64,000 bases of DNA. It comes from Trileptium ribeirensis (taxonomy: Eukaryota; Nematoda; Enoplea; Enoplida; Thoracostomopsidae). The stretch spans positions 1 to 64,000 of the forward strand of contig JASANE010020195.1 of the NCBI GenBank assembly GCA_030248225.1, read 5' to 3'. Below are positions 49,237-58,851 of this stretch, in pieces. Within the stretch, counting starts at the first letter, position 1. The number at the start of each line of letters is the position of its first letter. The position numbers and the translations under genes are program-made. The notes below the pieces were generated by a model. It did not search any database. It had not been told where the DNA came from and was given only the letters and a program-made list of their open reading frames with translations.

Positions 49237-49722
49237 CATAATGTAATTGCCGTATGTCTGTGTGTGTGTCCCAAGTTTTGGATTGGTCATATATTTTTGA
49301 TCATAACTTTTGAAACTGTTTATGGATTTTTATGCGGTTTTTTTTGTTGGGTAGGAAATCGATATGGGAATGCATGGACAATATTTTTGGGCACCCCTTA
49401 TGTTTTTGTCACAACCCACCCCACCCCTTGAAATAAAAAAATAGTGTCATTTTATACGTTTTAATGGTGTATATAACTTTGATCATAACTTTGGAAACTG
49501 TTTATGGATTATGTGGTTTTTTTGTTGTGTAGGAAATCGATATGGGAATGCAGGGACAATATTTTTGAACACCCCTTATGTTTTTTTCACAACCCACCCC
49601 CTTGAAATAATATTTTTGAGCACCCCTTATGTTTTTTCACAGAAATTTTTGATCATAACTTGAAAGTTGACCCTTTTGAACATAAAAAACAAATTTTTCA
49701 GTAGGATCTTATTTATCTTTCA

Positions 49723-50245
49723 GGTTGTGGTTGCCTGCTGTTTCCAACTCGGGTTTTGTCTGCGCGGGCACGACTTGGCCGAGCGTTATCCGCAAATTGA
49801 AAAGGCCGACCCCCACTTACCAATTTTGTTGATTCGGTCTGGAGACATTGAACAAAATCCGGGACCAAAAGTAATACCACGATACGTTTGCTCAATTTGC
49901 AGTAAAGGAGTTGGCTGCAATTCTATATTATGTACTCAGTGCTATCAATGGGTTCATCAACGATGTAGTGGACTTTCAAAAAGTGAAATACGTGGTGCCG
50001 AATTGGGCTTCGTGTGTTCCATTTGCGCGAATAATTTGTCAAGTAGTGCCAAAGCAATAATATCAAAAAATAACATTCCTTCTACGATTAAAAACACTAT
50101 AACAGACGACAACAATCTTCCTTCTACAAGTGGCACAGTACGTGGCACAGTACTGATACATAAAGGAAACAATGCGTCAACAAGTGGCAAAGCATCAACA
50201 CTCGACGACAGCATTCCCGCAACAAGTGGCACACCATTAGCATAG
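49723..50245 (+). CDS. Helitron leader ORF: 2A-like motif plus PHD-type zinc finger
   Basis: The open frame reaches back to about 49667. An acceptor-like TTTATCTTTCAG precedes GTTGTGGTTGCC at 49724, so the start or an upstream exon is unresolved. In order: a hydrophobic/Cys segment ('VVACCFQLGFCLRGHDLAER'), then 'LIRSGDIEQNPGP' (GDIEQNPGP at 49841-49867), matching the 2A ribosome-skipping consensus D-x-E-x-N-P-G-P. Next is a finger 'YVCSICSKGV', C-x2-C 'LCTQCYQWVHQRCSGL' and 'FVCSICANN' (C4-H-C3, PHD-like), then a Ser/Thr-rich tail with three 'TSG' repeats and a stop. Established: 2A motifs followed by PHD-like fingers occur near the N-termini of some animal non-LTR retrotransposon proteins. 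Inference: here it either leads the Helitron Rep through splicing or is a captured retroelement exon. Confidence 0.7.
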
Positions 50246-50363
50246 AATTAAAAACACTATAAACTCTTTATCAAGAAAGGATAGTTCGCTTTATGAACTC
50301 TGTCAGAAGTTCAATGTTGAGTTTTTATGGCCGACACCACAAGAAACCGGAGATGCTGAAGAG

Positions 50364-51670
50364 TTGCGTCACGTTTCGTTGAAAAAAATCACCGCAATAC
50401 GAAAACGGATACAACGATCTCAAGAAACACCTGCGATAACCGAAAAAAGACGTAAACAAAACGCAGAAACACAGAGGACTTTGAGGGCTGCGGAAACGCC
50501 GGATGTAACTCAACGCCGCCGAAACACCAATGCTGAAAGACAACGAGCGCAACGGAATGCGGAAACGCCGGATGTAACTCAACGCCGCCGAAACACCAAT
50601 GCTGAAAGACAACGAGCGCAACGGAGGGAGGAACGCCGGATGTAACTCAACGCCGCCGAAACACCAATGCTGAAAGACAACGAGCGCAACGGAATGCGGA
50701 AACGCCGGATGTAACTCAACGCCGCCGAAACACCAATGCTGAAAGACAACGAGCGCAACGGAATGCGGAAACGCCGGATGTAACTCAACGCCGCCGAAAC
50801 ACCAATGCTGAAAGACAACGAGCTCAACGGAATGCGGAAACGCCGGATTTAACTCAACGCCGCCGAAACACCAATGCTGAAAGACAACGGGCGCAACGGA
50901 ATGCGCAAACGCCAGAGGCAATTCAACAGGCACAAAATAGGCGAATACGCGATGCAGCACAGCACCAACACCTACGTTTTCGTCGAAGGCTAGAATTTAA
51001 TCATAGAGAAGCACTGCAATATAATGAACAGATGTTACCATTCGACGTTGGACGTATGGATGTGGTGTGCATTCATTGCAGCGCGATGCATTTTGCAGGA
51101 GAAAGGGCTATTCGTCGTCCTCGAAACGAATTTCTGACGTGCTGTCGACACGGAAGCATTGAAGTAGACCTTGGCTTTCCTTACCCGATAGAGCTAAGAA
51201 GGCTTTTTGAAGATGATTCTCCTGCTTCAAAAAATTTTAAGGATCATATTCGGAATTATAATAGCGCTGTTGCCTTAGCTTCAATTGGAGCTAATTTGTA
51301 TGATATGCCGGGTAATGGGCCTTACGTATACAAAATCCACGGTGCAATATATCACAGAATTGGTGATTTGCATCCAGTGGATGGACAAAACCCAACGTTT
51401 GCGCAGCTATACATTTTGGATTCATGTGATGCTAATGAAGAGCGCGCAAGACATCCCGCAAACTCACGATGTACCCAGCAAACGCTTAATTTGCTTGATG
51501 CTGTCATTCGCAGATGCAATCCATACGTGGCAGCCTACAAAATGATGTACGAAGTCGAACAGTATGAAACTGCTCAAGCGCAACAACATGGACGATTGCC
51601 TTGCTCTGTAATGATGATTTTCGACTGCGACAAAACGCTTGACAGACGAAGGTACAACGTTCCAAGTTGA
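50364..51670 (+). pseudogene. Helitron Rep/helicase, N-terminal part (one frameshift, one stop)
   Basis: From the ATG at 50364 the frame gives a basic leader, then 23-residue repeats ('ETPDVTQRRRNTNAERQRAQ', 69-bp units, about 50490-50900). Arg/Glu-rich 'AETPE..' repeats are typical of this position in Helitron proteins. A one-base deletion in the third unit (about 50630) shifts the frame. The shifted frame then runs through 'ARQ/RIRDAAQHQH'-type sequence into 'PFDVGRMDVVCIHCSAMHF', the Cys-containing segment preceding the Rep domain, and on to a TGA at 51668-51670. That TGA is in frame with the rest of the protein: the next codons read 'NEVAAIIV', a conserved Helitron block. So the gene is broken by two small lesions only. 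Confidence 0.8.
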
Positions 51671-54600
51671 AACGAGGTTGCTGCTATAATTGTAAATTCT
51701 CCAGATGCAAATACTAATGAAACCAGTAATCCGTATCAAATAGCAGTTCATCAGCGAACTGGCCAACTGCGAAATATACCCGTTACAAAGGCTGAATGTG
51801 ACGCTTTAATATACCTGTTGCTTTTCCCTTATGGTGAGGCAGGTTGGCATTGTGGTCGACAAACAACATCTGGAAGTCGCATGACTATGCTGCAATTTTA
51901 TGCTTTTAAATTACAATATAGACCGCAACGACAGTTTGATCCCTTACTTTTGGCTGGAAAGCCTTTTCAACAATATGTCGTGGATGCTTTTGTTAAAGTG
52001 GAAGCTCAGCGTCTCCACTTCCTACGCAACAACCAAAGCCAGCTACGAGTTGAAAGCTACAGTGGTTTGAGCGACTACATTAACAACGAACATCGTAATC
52101 AACAGCTGCCGCCAGGTCGAATATATATACTACCATCAACATTTCCAGGCAGTCCACGTTCAATGGCTCAGCATTATCAGGACGCTATGGCTATTTGTCG
52201 CGAGTTTGGAAAGCCTGATTTGTTTATAACATTCACATGTAATCCAAATTGGCCGGAAATTCAACGTGAATTGTTACCAACGCAAAAGCCATACGATAGA
52301 CCGGATATCGTTGCTAGAGTATTTTACATAAAGCATAAACATTTTCTCCACGACATCTTAAAAAATGAGATTCTGGGTCGTGTAAAGGCCTATACGCGCG
52401 TAAATGAGTTTCAAAAACGTGGTTTACCACATTCACATATACTGCTGATATTAGCTGAAGATCATAAGCCTAGGACTGCCGAAGACACCGACAATATTGT
52501 ATGCGCTGAAATACCTAATGTTGACGTTTATCCGTTGCTACACGAAACAGTTGCCGCTTTTATGGTTCACGGGCCATGCGGGGAACAATTTCCCCGCGCT
52601 TATTGCATGGAAGCTTCCCAAAACGGTCAACCTATGCGCAATAGACATTTCCCGAAAACATTTGTCGCTGAAACAAATCCTAACAGAGAAGGTTATCCTG
52701 AATATCAACGTAGAGACAATGGAATAACGATGATGCGAAATGGAAAAGTTGTTGACAACAGATGGATAGTTCCTTACAATCCTTATCTTCTACGCAAATA
52801 CATGGCGCACATCAATGTCGAAATATGTGCTTCCGTTAAATGTTTCAAATACCTGTACAAATACATATATAAAGGAGCCGATTGTGTGGTTGTTAGGCAT
52901 CCGACAACTGTGGATGTAGTTGATTGGGACGAAATTAGAACATATCAAGACTCAAGATACATTTCACCGCCTGAAGCTGTTTGGCGATTGATGCAAATGG
53001 AAATGCAGGCTAAATCCCACATGGTTGTCCGTCTTGCTGTGCATTTACCTCACGAGCAACCAATTATTTTCAGAGAGGGTGAAGAAGAACAATATCTACG
53101 GCGAGAACAAAATCGAATGTCCTCTCTTGAAGCGTACTTTGCGTTGATAGCAGAATATAAGCGAGCTGAAAACGACGCCCCATATACACAACAATTGAGA
53201 GTGGAAATTGAACACGCTAATAATTTGCTATATCACAACATCCCAAAATACTATGTATTCAGTAATGAAAGGCAATGGAACAGAAGACAACGTCAAGTAA
53301 AAGTAATTGGTAGAATGTATCCAGTCTCTCCGCTAGACAAAGAAAGATACTTCCTGCGACTGCTATTGCTACACAGTCCGTACGTATCTTCTTTCGATGA
53401 CCTAAAAACAATTGATGGACATCAATTTCAAACTTACCAAGAAGCGGCTACTGCTAAGGGTTTACTTTTGGAGGACAATGATCTCATTTTGTGCATGCAG
53501 GAAGCGGCACTGTATCGGATGCCACGCCAAATTCGACAATTGTTCGCTACAATCTTGGTGTTTTGTGAACCGCATAACCCTCGCGAGTTGTGGCAAGCAT
53601 TTGTGGATGATATGTCGACTGATTTTAAGCGTATTTATCCTCGGGCTGTAGCTGGATCTCATACCTACAGGGCAGTCGACGACTTGCGTTCTGCCCATAC
53701 AAATACTAATTTCGGGAAATGGACTTTAGCAAAAATAGGGATACAATCGATTGACGATATTGTTTTGCCTCCGGTGGAAAACATTGTTGACATTGAAAGA
53801 ACGCGTAACCTTGGTGAAGCCATGTACCAACGTCTTAATGCAGAACAAATTGCTGCTGCTGAACGTATTTTATATGCTGCAAGATACGAAACTGTTAGAC
53901 AAAGATGTTTTTTTATTGATGGTCCAGGAGGTTCCGGTAAAACTTATTTGTATGAAACATTATATCATCTACTCACTGCGGAAGGTAAATCGGTAATTTG
54001 TGTTGCTTGGTCAGGAATTGCTGCCACTTTGCTTCCAACCGGGCTTACAGTCCGCAGCGTTTGTAAGCTGCCGCTTAATCTATACAGCAATTCAACGTGC
54101 AATATCAAACGAGGTACCGCTGACAGCAACAAATTAATTCACTGCGATGTTATTATATGGGACGAAGCTCCAATGTCACATGCATTCGCACTGCAAGCTG
54201 TCGATTTGGGACTGAGAGATATAACATCAATTAATGACCCATTCGGAGGAAAATTAATGTTACTTGGTGGTGATTTTAGACAAATATTTCTTGTTGTAAA
54301 ACACGCGTCAAGCAATCAACAAATGTCAGCATGCATAAAATTTTGTCCCCTATGGAATGTTTTTCAAACTATACATCTAAACACTAATATACGCGCCAAT
54401 GTAGAAGACATATCATTCCAAAACTTTATTTTACAAATGGGTAATGGTGATTTGATGGCAGATTGTAATGGTGAAATTGCGATTCCGCTACAATGTCTCA
54501 CAAACCGCAATATAGTAGACGAAATATTTGGATTACACATTCTACTTGAAAACATAGATATCGTCGCAACACATAAAGCTATATTGTGTCCACACAACGA

Positions 54601-55204
54601 AGATACCATGGAATTAAATACAGCAGTGTTAAATAGACTACCAGGCGAAGAAAGGATTTACATAAGTCAAGACATGGCGGTATGTGAAAATAACGAAGAT
54701 CCAACTTTGTTTCCAGGTGAATTTCTTTACTCCTTAACGCCGTCTGGCATGCCACCACATCAGCTACGCCTAAAAATTGGCGCAATTGTTATATTGCTAA
54801 GAAATCTTAACATTAAAAAAGGCCTTTCCAATGGAACAAGAATGATTGTGACAGAAATGGAAAACAAAGTATTGAAATGTAGAATTTTAACTGGATCGTC
54901 AAGGGGTCAACACGTGTTCATACCACGCATAACACTTACCCAAGCAAATGAAAATTTGCCCTTCAAATTTAAAAGACGACAGTTTCCTCTAAGACTAGCG
55001 TTCGCAATGACAATTAACAAAGCTCAGGGTCAAACTTTTGATAAAGTTGGCGTTCTATTGCGTCACCCGGTATTCAGTCATGGTCAATTATATGTTGCAT
55101 GCTCACGTGTCCGCAGCTTTGATAACCTAAAAATTGCAATACTTCACAACGATAACGGTTGCCGAACAAAAAATGTTGTTCTACGCGCTGTTGTCCAACA
55201 ATAA
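51671..55204 (+). CDS. Helitron Rep (HUH) endonuclease and Pif1-type helicase, main part
   Basis: Continuous to a stop at 55202-55204, about 1177 codons after the in-frame TGA. Early blocks: 'NEVAAIIV', 'LLFPYGEAGW'. Rep motifs: 'FITFTCNPNWPEI' (about 52227), the metal-binding HUH 'RGLPHSHILLIL' (about 52420) and the two-tyrosine motif 'CFKYLYKYIYKGAD' (about 52838). Helicase motifs: Walker A 'DGPGGSGKTYLYE' (about 53920), Walker B 'VIIWDEAPMSH' (about 54149), 'LGGDFRQIFLVV', and near the C-terminus 'TINKAQGQTFDKVG' and 'YVACSRVRS'. Family: nicks and joins single strands for rolling-circle transposition while the helicase unwinds. Oddity: 'FRQIFLVV' replaces the usual 'FRQILPVV'. The catalytic residues visible are otherwise intact. 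No other stop interrupts this part. Confidence 0.93.
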   Translation, partial: NEVAAIIVNSPDANTNETSNPYQIAVHQRTGQLRNIPVTKAECDALIYLLLFPYGEAGWHCGRQTTSGSRMTMLQFYAFKLQYRPQRQFDPLLLAGKPFQQYVVDAFVKVEAQRLHFLRNNQSQLRVESYSGLSDYINNEHRNQQLPPGRIYILPSTFPGSPRSMAQHYQDAMAICREFGKPDLFITFTCNPNWPEIQRELLPTQKPYDRPDIVARVFYIKHKHFLHDILKNEILGRVKAYTRVNEFQKRGLPHSHILLILAEDHKPRTAEDTDNIVCAEIPNVDVYPLLHETVAAFMVHGPCGEQFPRAYCMEASQNGQPMRNRHFPKTFVAETNPNREGYPEYQRRDNGITMMRNGKVVDNRWIVPYNPYLLRKYMAHINVEICASVKCFKYLYKYIYKGADCVVVRHPTTVDVVDWDEIRTYQDSRYISPPEAVWRLMQMEMQAKSHMVVRLAVHLPHEQPIIFREGEEEQYLRREQNRMSSLEAYFALIAEYKRAENDAPYTQQLRVEIEHANNLLYHNIPKYYVFSNERQWNRRQRQVKVIGRMYPVSPLDKERYFLRLLLLHSPYVSSFDDLKTIDGHQFQTYQEAATAKGLLLEDNDLILCMQEAALYRMPRQIRQLFATILVFCEPHNPRELWQAFVDDMSTDFKRIYPRAVAGSHTYRAVDDLRSAHTNTNFGKWTLAKIGIQSIDDIVLPPVENIVDIERTRNLGEAMYQRLNAEQIAAAERILYAARYETVRQRCFFIDGPGGSGKTYLYETLYHLLTAEGKSVICVAWSGIAATLLPTGLTVRSVCKLPLNLYSNSTCNIKRGTADSNKLIHCDVIIWDEAPMSHAFALQAVDLGLRDITSINDPFGGKLMLLGGDFRQIFLVVKHASSNQQMSACIKFCPLWNVFQTIHLNTNIRANVEDISFQNFILQMGNGDLMADCNGEIAIPLQCLTNRNIVDEIFGLHILLENIDIVATHKAILCPHNEDTMELNTAVLNRLPGEERIYISQDMAVCENNEDPTLFPGEFLYSLTPSGMPPHQLRLKIGAIVILLRNLNIKKGLSNGTRMIVTEMENKVLKCRILTGSSRGQHVFIPRITLTQANENLPFKFKRRQFPLRLAFAMTINKAQGQTFDKVGVLLRHPVFSHGQLYVACSRVRSFDNLKIAILHNDNGCRTKNVVLRAVVQQ

Positions 55205-55370
55205 CATTCAACAAATACAAATGAAACAACAAACAAAGCGAAAATAATAACAAACGAGCGATGTAAAACAGAGTAAGTTTAATTTGTATTTTTACAATAC
55301 TCATAACTTTAAAAATACAGTTTTCCAGAAAAAACATGGGCCGCAGTCACACTCCGACACGGCACCGGCG

Positions 55371-55399
55371 CGAAGCGGGCCGGCCGGCTTTCGCGCTGG
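55371..55399 (+). promoter_or_regulatory. Helitron 3' terminus: hairpin and CTGG
   Basis: GGCGCGAAGCGGGCCGGCCGG then TTTCGCGCTGG: GCGCGAA pairs with TTCGCGC and the inner GGCCGGCC is self-complementary. CTGG at 55396-55399 is the CTRR terminus, followed by T. In the two small derivatives the inner stem is GCGGGCC-GAA-GGCCCGC. Confidence 0.85.
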
Positions 55400-56518
55400 T
55401 TTGATGGAATTTCGGAAGTCGTTGTTCCAGATCTAATGTTAGTATTCGCTCGCCAATTCTTTATTTCGTGCTTCCCATTGTTCTTTGAACATTATCACTT
55501 CTTTTATGTGAGCTTCTTGCACATTTTTTCGCTTTACGTGTTTCCTTTGTACTTTTAGGCCCATACTTTTTCTTTTGTCTCGATGGTTTCGTTCGCTGTT
55601 TCCAGTTTTTCATCGAGCACGTTCTGAATCGCTCGGATTTCTTCAAATACTTATTGTTTCGGTAGTTCCGAATCTGCTAAATATATTGCAAATCCTTTTT
55701 TGGCTCGATTAACGCTTCCACCGGTTTCTCGTCGCGTTATTATGTCAGAATTGAACTGCGATTGTATCTTGTCGGTCGATGTTATGGTTCCACGACTGTA
55801 GGGCTGTAATCGTTGCTGTTGTTCTGCAATTCCCGGTGTTAATGTTTTTCCAGTTCCTGTTCCTTCTATATCTGACGTTGGCGTTGATGTCGAAAAGCCA
55901 CGTGTGCTATACGTTAGTTGTTCGCTTGAGGACCATTGCCTTTATGTACCGATTGTTTTGTTTCAACGCTTCCCGTTCGGCTTTTGTTACCTGTACCGTT
56001 TCCACCGATCTTTTGGTATCACTTTCGTATCCACGTTGTTTTTGTGGTAGCTTCGGTCCTTCTTTAATAATCTTTCTTTAATTAGAGGATCTGTGTTTTC
56101 GGGTCTAGTTCTGCTACGCTTCCCACCTGTTGTACTGGCTTAGTTGCACCTTTCTTGTATCGTTGCGGAATTGCTCCTTCACTTCGATCTACCGGTTTTT
56201 GTTCGCTTGCAGGCATCGTTTCTTCACGTTTCTTCTTCGTCTCTGCTGGACCTTCTTTTTGTTCGTCCTACATTCTTTTTTCGGATCGCCCGTTCAATCG
56301 GTCGCCACAATGTCCAATCTGTTCTTTCGTGTCGTTGATGTGTCCATTTTTCTTGTAATTCTTCTTGCTTTGTAGTAACTGTGGACTTGTTCCCGTTTCT
56401 GCTTTGTTGTTTCTCTAACGTTTCCGTCTTTGTCCATGAAATTCAGTTCTGACCACGTCATCGCACCATAAACGAACTCTGTTTTCTGCTCTAAGTTAGT
56501 TCTTTTGATGATGTCCAT
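55400..56518 (-). pseudogene. degenerate Lys/Glu-rich minus-strand coding remnant, right part
   Basis: The minus strand contains open but frame-shifting stretches: 'YGAMTWSELNFMDKDGN' and 'TTKQKREQVHSYYKARRI' (56518-56294), and near the Helitron edge 'KNVQEAHIKEVIMFKEQWEA' (about 55560-55480). The last resembles 'KNVQELLDLSRQREEAQEQ' on the other side of the Helitron, suggesting a coiled-coil protein with internal repetition. Family unknown; it may be a gag-like or structural gene. Composition (A-rich bottom strand) matches 43921-45574, supporting one interrupted locus. Confidence 0.35.
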
Positions 56519-57209
56519 GTCGAGACCGTATTTCGCTGCTTTTTCGTCACATCTTCGTGTGAGTGACTTCGGTTTCCTTAATCATGGTGCTCCTCCTTCG
56601 CTTGGTGCTGATTCTGTTCCTTGTGGATTTCTGTTTGCCTTCCGCTTGTGACAATTTTCTTTCTTATTGATATCACCGTCTTCCTCTCAGCACAGCTTCG
56701 TGATGTTCGCATCACTTTGATGACGGATAGTAGTACTTTGATTCATCTACACAGACAATACACTCGTAGCAAACTCTCGATGACAATTAGCTAGGTCTCC
56801 AATTTTAAAATAAAAAATTAAACCAGTAACACAAATAGTTTTGCATAATTCTTTTTATGCGTCGTAGAACAGAAAAGTCTAAAACCGGCTCTGCAGGTAT
56901 TGAAACTGTGCAAATCTGGACCGAAAGGCTTAATTTGGCTGCCGCACGTTACCTCCACAACTACCAGACTAAATTGAACGACAAAACACAAACTAACAGC
57001 AAAGCTGAGTTAAACAATTGATGCTAATTATGCAAATTAGCATCAACTGAAACAAAAGAAAAGAGAACGAAAAGAAACGCAAACAAAACAAAAGAGATTG
57101 AGGGATATTATAAAGAAATTGGTGACCAACCAGGCTTTTGTAGGAATTTTTGGGGTTTTGGGCCGGTTTGACCCGGGATTCCCCCTGTACCCTAGTAGAT
57201 GTTAAACAC

Positions 57210-57700
57210 TTGAGTGTTATTTTGTTTGGTTTTAGATGGGATGGGGGTTGGACTATGACTTCTTATGACGGTTATCGGATTATTAAATGGGGACGGGATT
57301 CGTCTTTTGTTGTATTGTTCGACATTTGATCTTCGCTGTTGGTATTTTTGGGTTTGACTGACAGTTCTTTTTGTGCGTTTATTCCAGGTGGCGTTCTTTG
57401 GAGTGGCATTTTGTATTTTAAATTTTAGGCTGGACTTATGTAATTCGTCCCGATTATGTGGACTACTAATTTTTATTACAATATAAGTAATTTTTATTTT
57501 GACTTATGCCTTATTTGGGACTGGGGTCGATTTCAAGTTTTGTGAAAATACTGACCAACTTATTTTATTAAAATTGTCCCCCACTTTTACACGAAATCTT
57601 GATCAGCATGCTATTTTGTTTGGTTTAGATGGGGGTGGGGGATGGACTATGATTTCTTATGACGGCTATCGGATTATTAAATAGGGACGGGATTCGTGAC
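57210..57700 (+). repeat. direct repeat pair of about 85 bp
   Basis: TATTTTGTTTGG(T)TTTAGATGGG...GGACTATGA(C/T)TTCTTATGACGG(T/C)TATCGGATTATTAAAT(G/A)GGGACGGGATTCGT occurs at about 57212-57305 and again at about 57602-57697. The pair could be ends of an older element whose inverse motif lies at 44.1 kb. Between them is unidentified sequence. Confidence 0.6.
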
Positions 57701-58189
57701 CGAAGATGTGTGGTTCGTGCGCGTGGCCAGTAGTATGCCGATGGGGATTATTGATTGTTCGGCACTCCTTGGGTTGGGGGGGGAATCAGGGAATCGTCGT
57801 ACAGCGATGATTTTGGTACCATTCGACTCAGCTCGACGAGGCGAGTTCAACGGTACCAAATTTGACCATATTCCAACAACTTTGAAATTTTTCAAATTTT
57901 GCCCTCAGTACTAAGGGGACACGGTACGTTGAAAAATCGAGAAAAAATTTTATGAGCAAAATAGACATAAGTAGCATAGATACACGCAGAATGACGAGAC
58001 AAATTCAACCGTGGCTTATTTATAATGATATTTTCACTCTTTAGCTAGTTATGGCTGAAAAACCATTTTCGAACTATTGAGCTCCACGAGACGACTTCAA
58101 CGATATAAAATGTTACCATATTCAAAATATATTTCTTAGCTTTCAGGCTAATTTCAATAATATATTAACTAATCACATTAAATATAGTA
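57701..58189. other. 5' flank of the Merlin transposase gene
   Basis: GC-richer to 57850 with ATTCGACTCAGCTCGACGAGG(C)GAGTTCAACGGTACCA, echoed at 58080 by GAGCTCCACGAGACGACTTCAACG. AGGGGACACGGTACGTTGAAAAA at 57913 could be the Merlin terminal repeat, but the matching right end is not in view. Confidence 0.3.
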
Positions 58190-58851
58190 ATGGCTGCCCG
58201 CGGACGGCTAACAAATAACAGATTTAACTTTATTAACCCTATTAGAGTGTTTCAACGGAACAATGTTGATAACATTCGTATGACCTACACCCAATTTGTA
58301 CAGCAATGTCGGACATATGGCGACATAATAGAACTAGCGGCTGAATGTGGTTTAATTGCAAATTCCCGGAACTGTGAGTGCGGCGAGGCGATGTATCTAG
58401 CGGCTCGAGGCGACTTAGGCCGACGTGACAATTATGAATGGCGATGCAAAGCATGTCGCCACAAGTCCTCTATACGCCATAACTCATTCTTTGCCGGCCA
58501 ACACATCTCCTTGTTCACTGCACTTTTGGTAATGTTTGCCTACATCAACAATTTGCCCACTGAATGGATTACGCAGCAGGCTAACAATGCATCAGACACA
58601 GCAACGAATTGGTATAACTACTATCGTTACATTGCTGTGGTCTACGATAATCAACACTGCCAAAATACTGTACTCGGAGCGCCAGGCCTTGATGTTGAGG
58701 TGGACGAATCCATGTTCTTTCGGCAAAAATATAACCGCGGCATGCCCAGAAGGAAACATGGATGGGTCGTGGGCATGATAGAGCGTCAAACCGGCAACTG
58801 CCTTTTGTTTTCGGTTGCTAATCGTACCGCTGCGACCATCATACCTCTTAT
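58190..58851 (+). pseudogene. Merlin (IS1595/ISXO2-like) transposase, 3'-truncated by an insertion
   Basis: The ATG at 58190 opens 221 sense codons before foreign sequence. A zinc-ribbon-like part has 'NCECGEAMYLAARGD' and 'WRCKACRHKSSIRHNSFF' (residues about 60-100), followed by the helical 'LLVMFAYINNLPTEW' region. The first catalytic block is 'LDVEVDESMFFRQKYNRG' with 'KHGWVVGMIE' (about residues 167-200), where the Asp of VDES is the first DDE acidic residue. Established: this layout is that of Merlin transposases, the eukaryotic relatives of IS1595/IS1016. The frame enters a hAT element at 58852 and stops there, so the remaining acidic residues are lost or displaced beyond the LINE to the right. 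Confidence 0.85.

Larger units (their letters stand above)
46839..49600 (+). repeat. 1.38-kb direct tandem duplication
   Basis: The segment from about 46839 recurs 1381 bp later: CTTTTCAACTGCTTCATGGATTTT is at 46881 and 48262. Each copy contains one 0.84-kb non-autonomous Helitron plus flanking 5'-region units. The copies differ by scattered single changes. Confidence 0.88.
45575..55399 (+). mobile_element. autonomous-type Helitron (about 9.8 kb)
   Basis: Starts with TCTTATAATGTAATTGCC right after an A (45574) and ends ...TTTCGCGCTGG before a T (55400), the A|TC...CTRR|T arrangement of Helitrons, with a GC-rich hairpin just before the 3' end. It encodes a HUH Rep plus Pif1-type helicase, the hallmark of these rolling-circle transposons. 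The 5' half is built of tandem copies of the element's own 5' region and includes two smaller derivatives with the same 3' end. There are no terminal inverted repeats and no target duplication, as expected. Alternative: the true 5' end is one of the inner TC starts (45768, 47010, 48391); the outermost gives the best A/T flanks. Confidence 0.85.

Noticed and set aside
50325..50960. 211-codon minus-strand frame opposite the 69-bp repeats
   Set aside because: Antisense shadow of the Helitron N-terminal repeat tract, whose unit length keeps all frames open.
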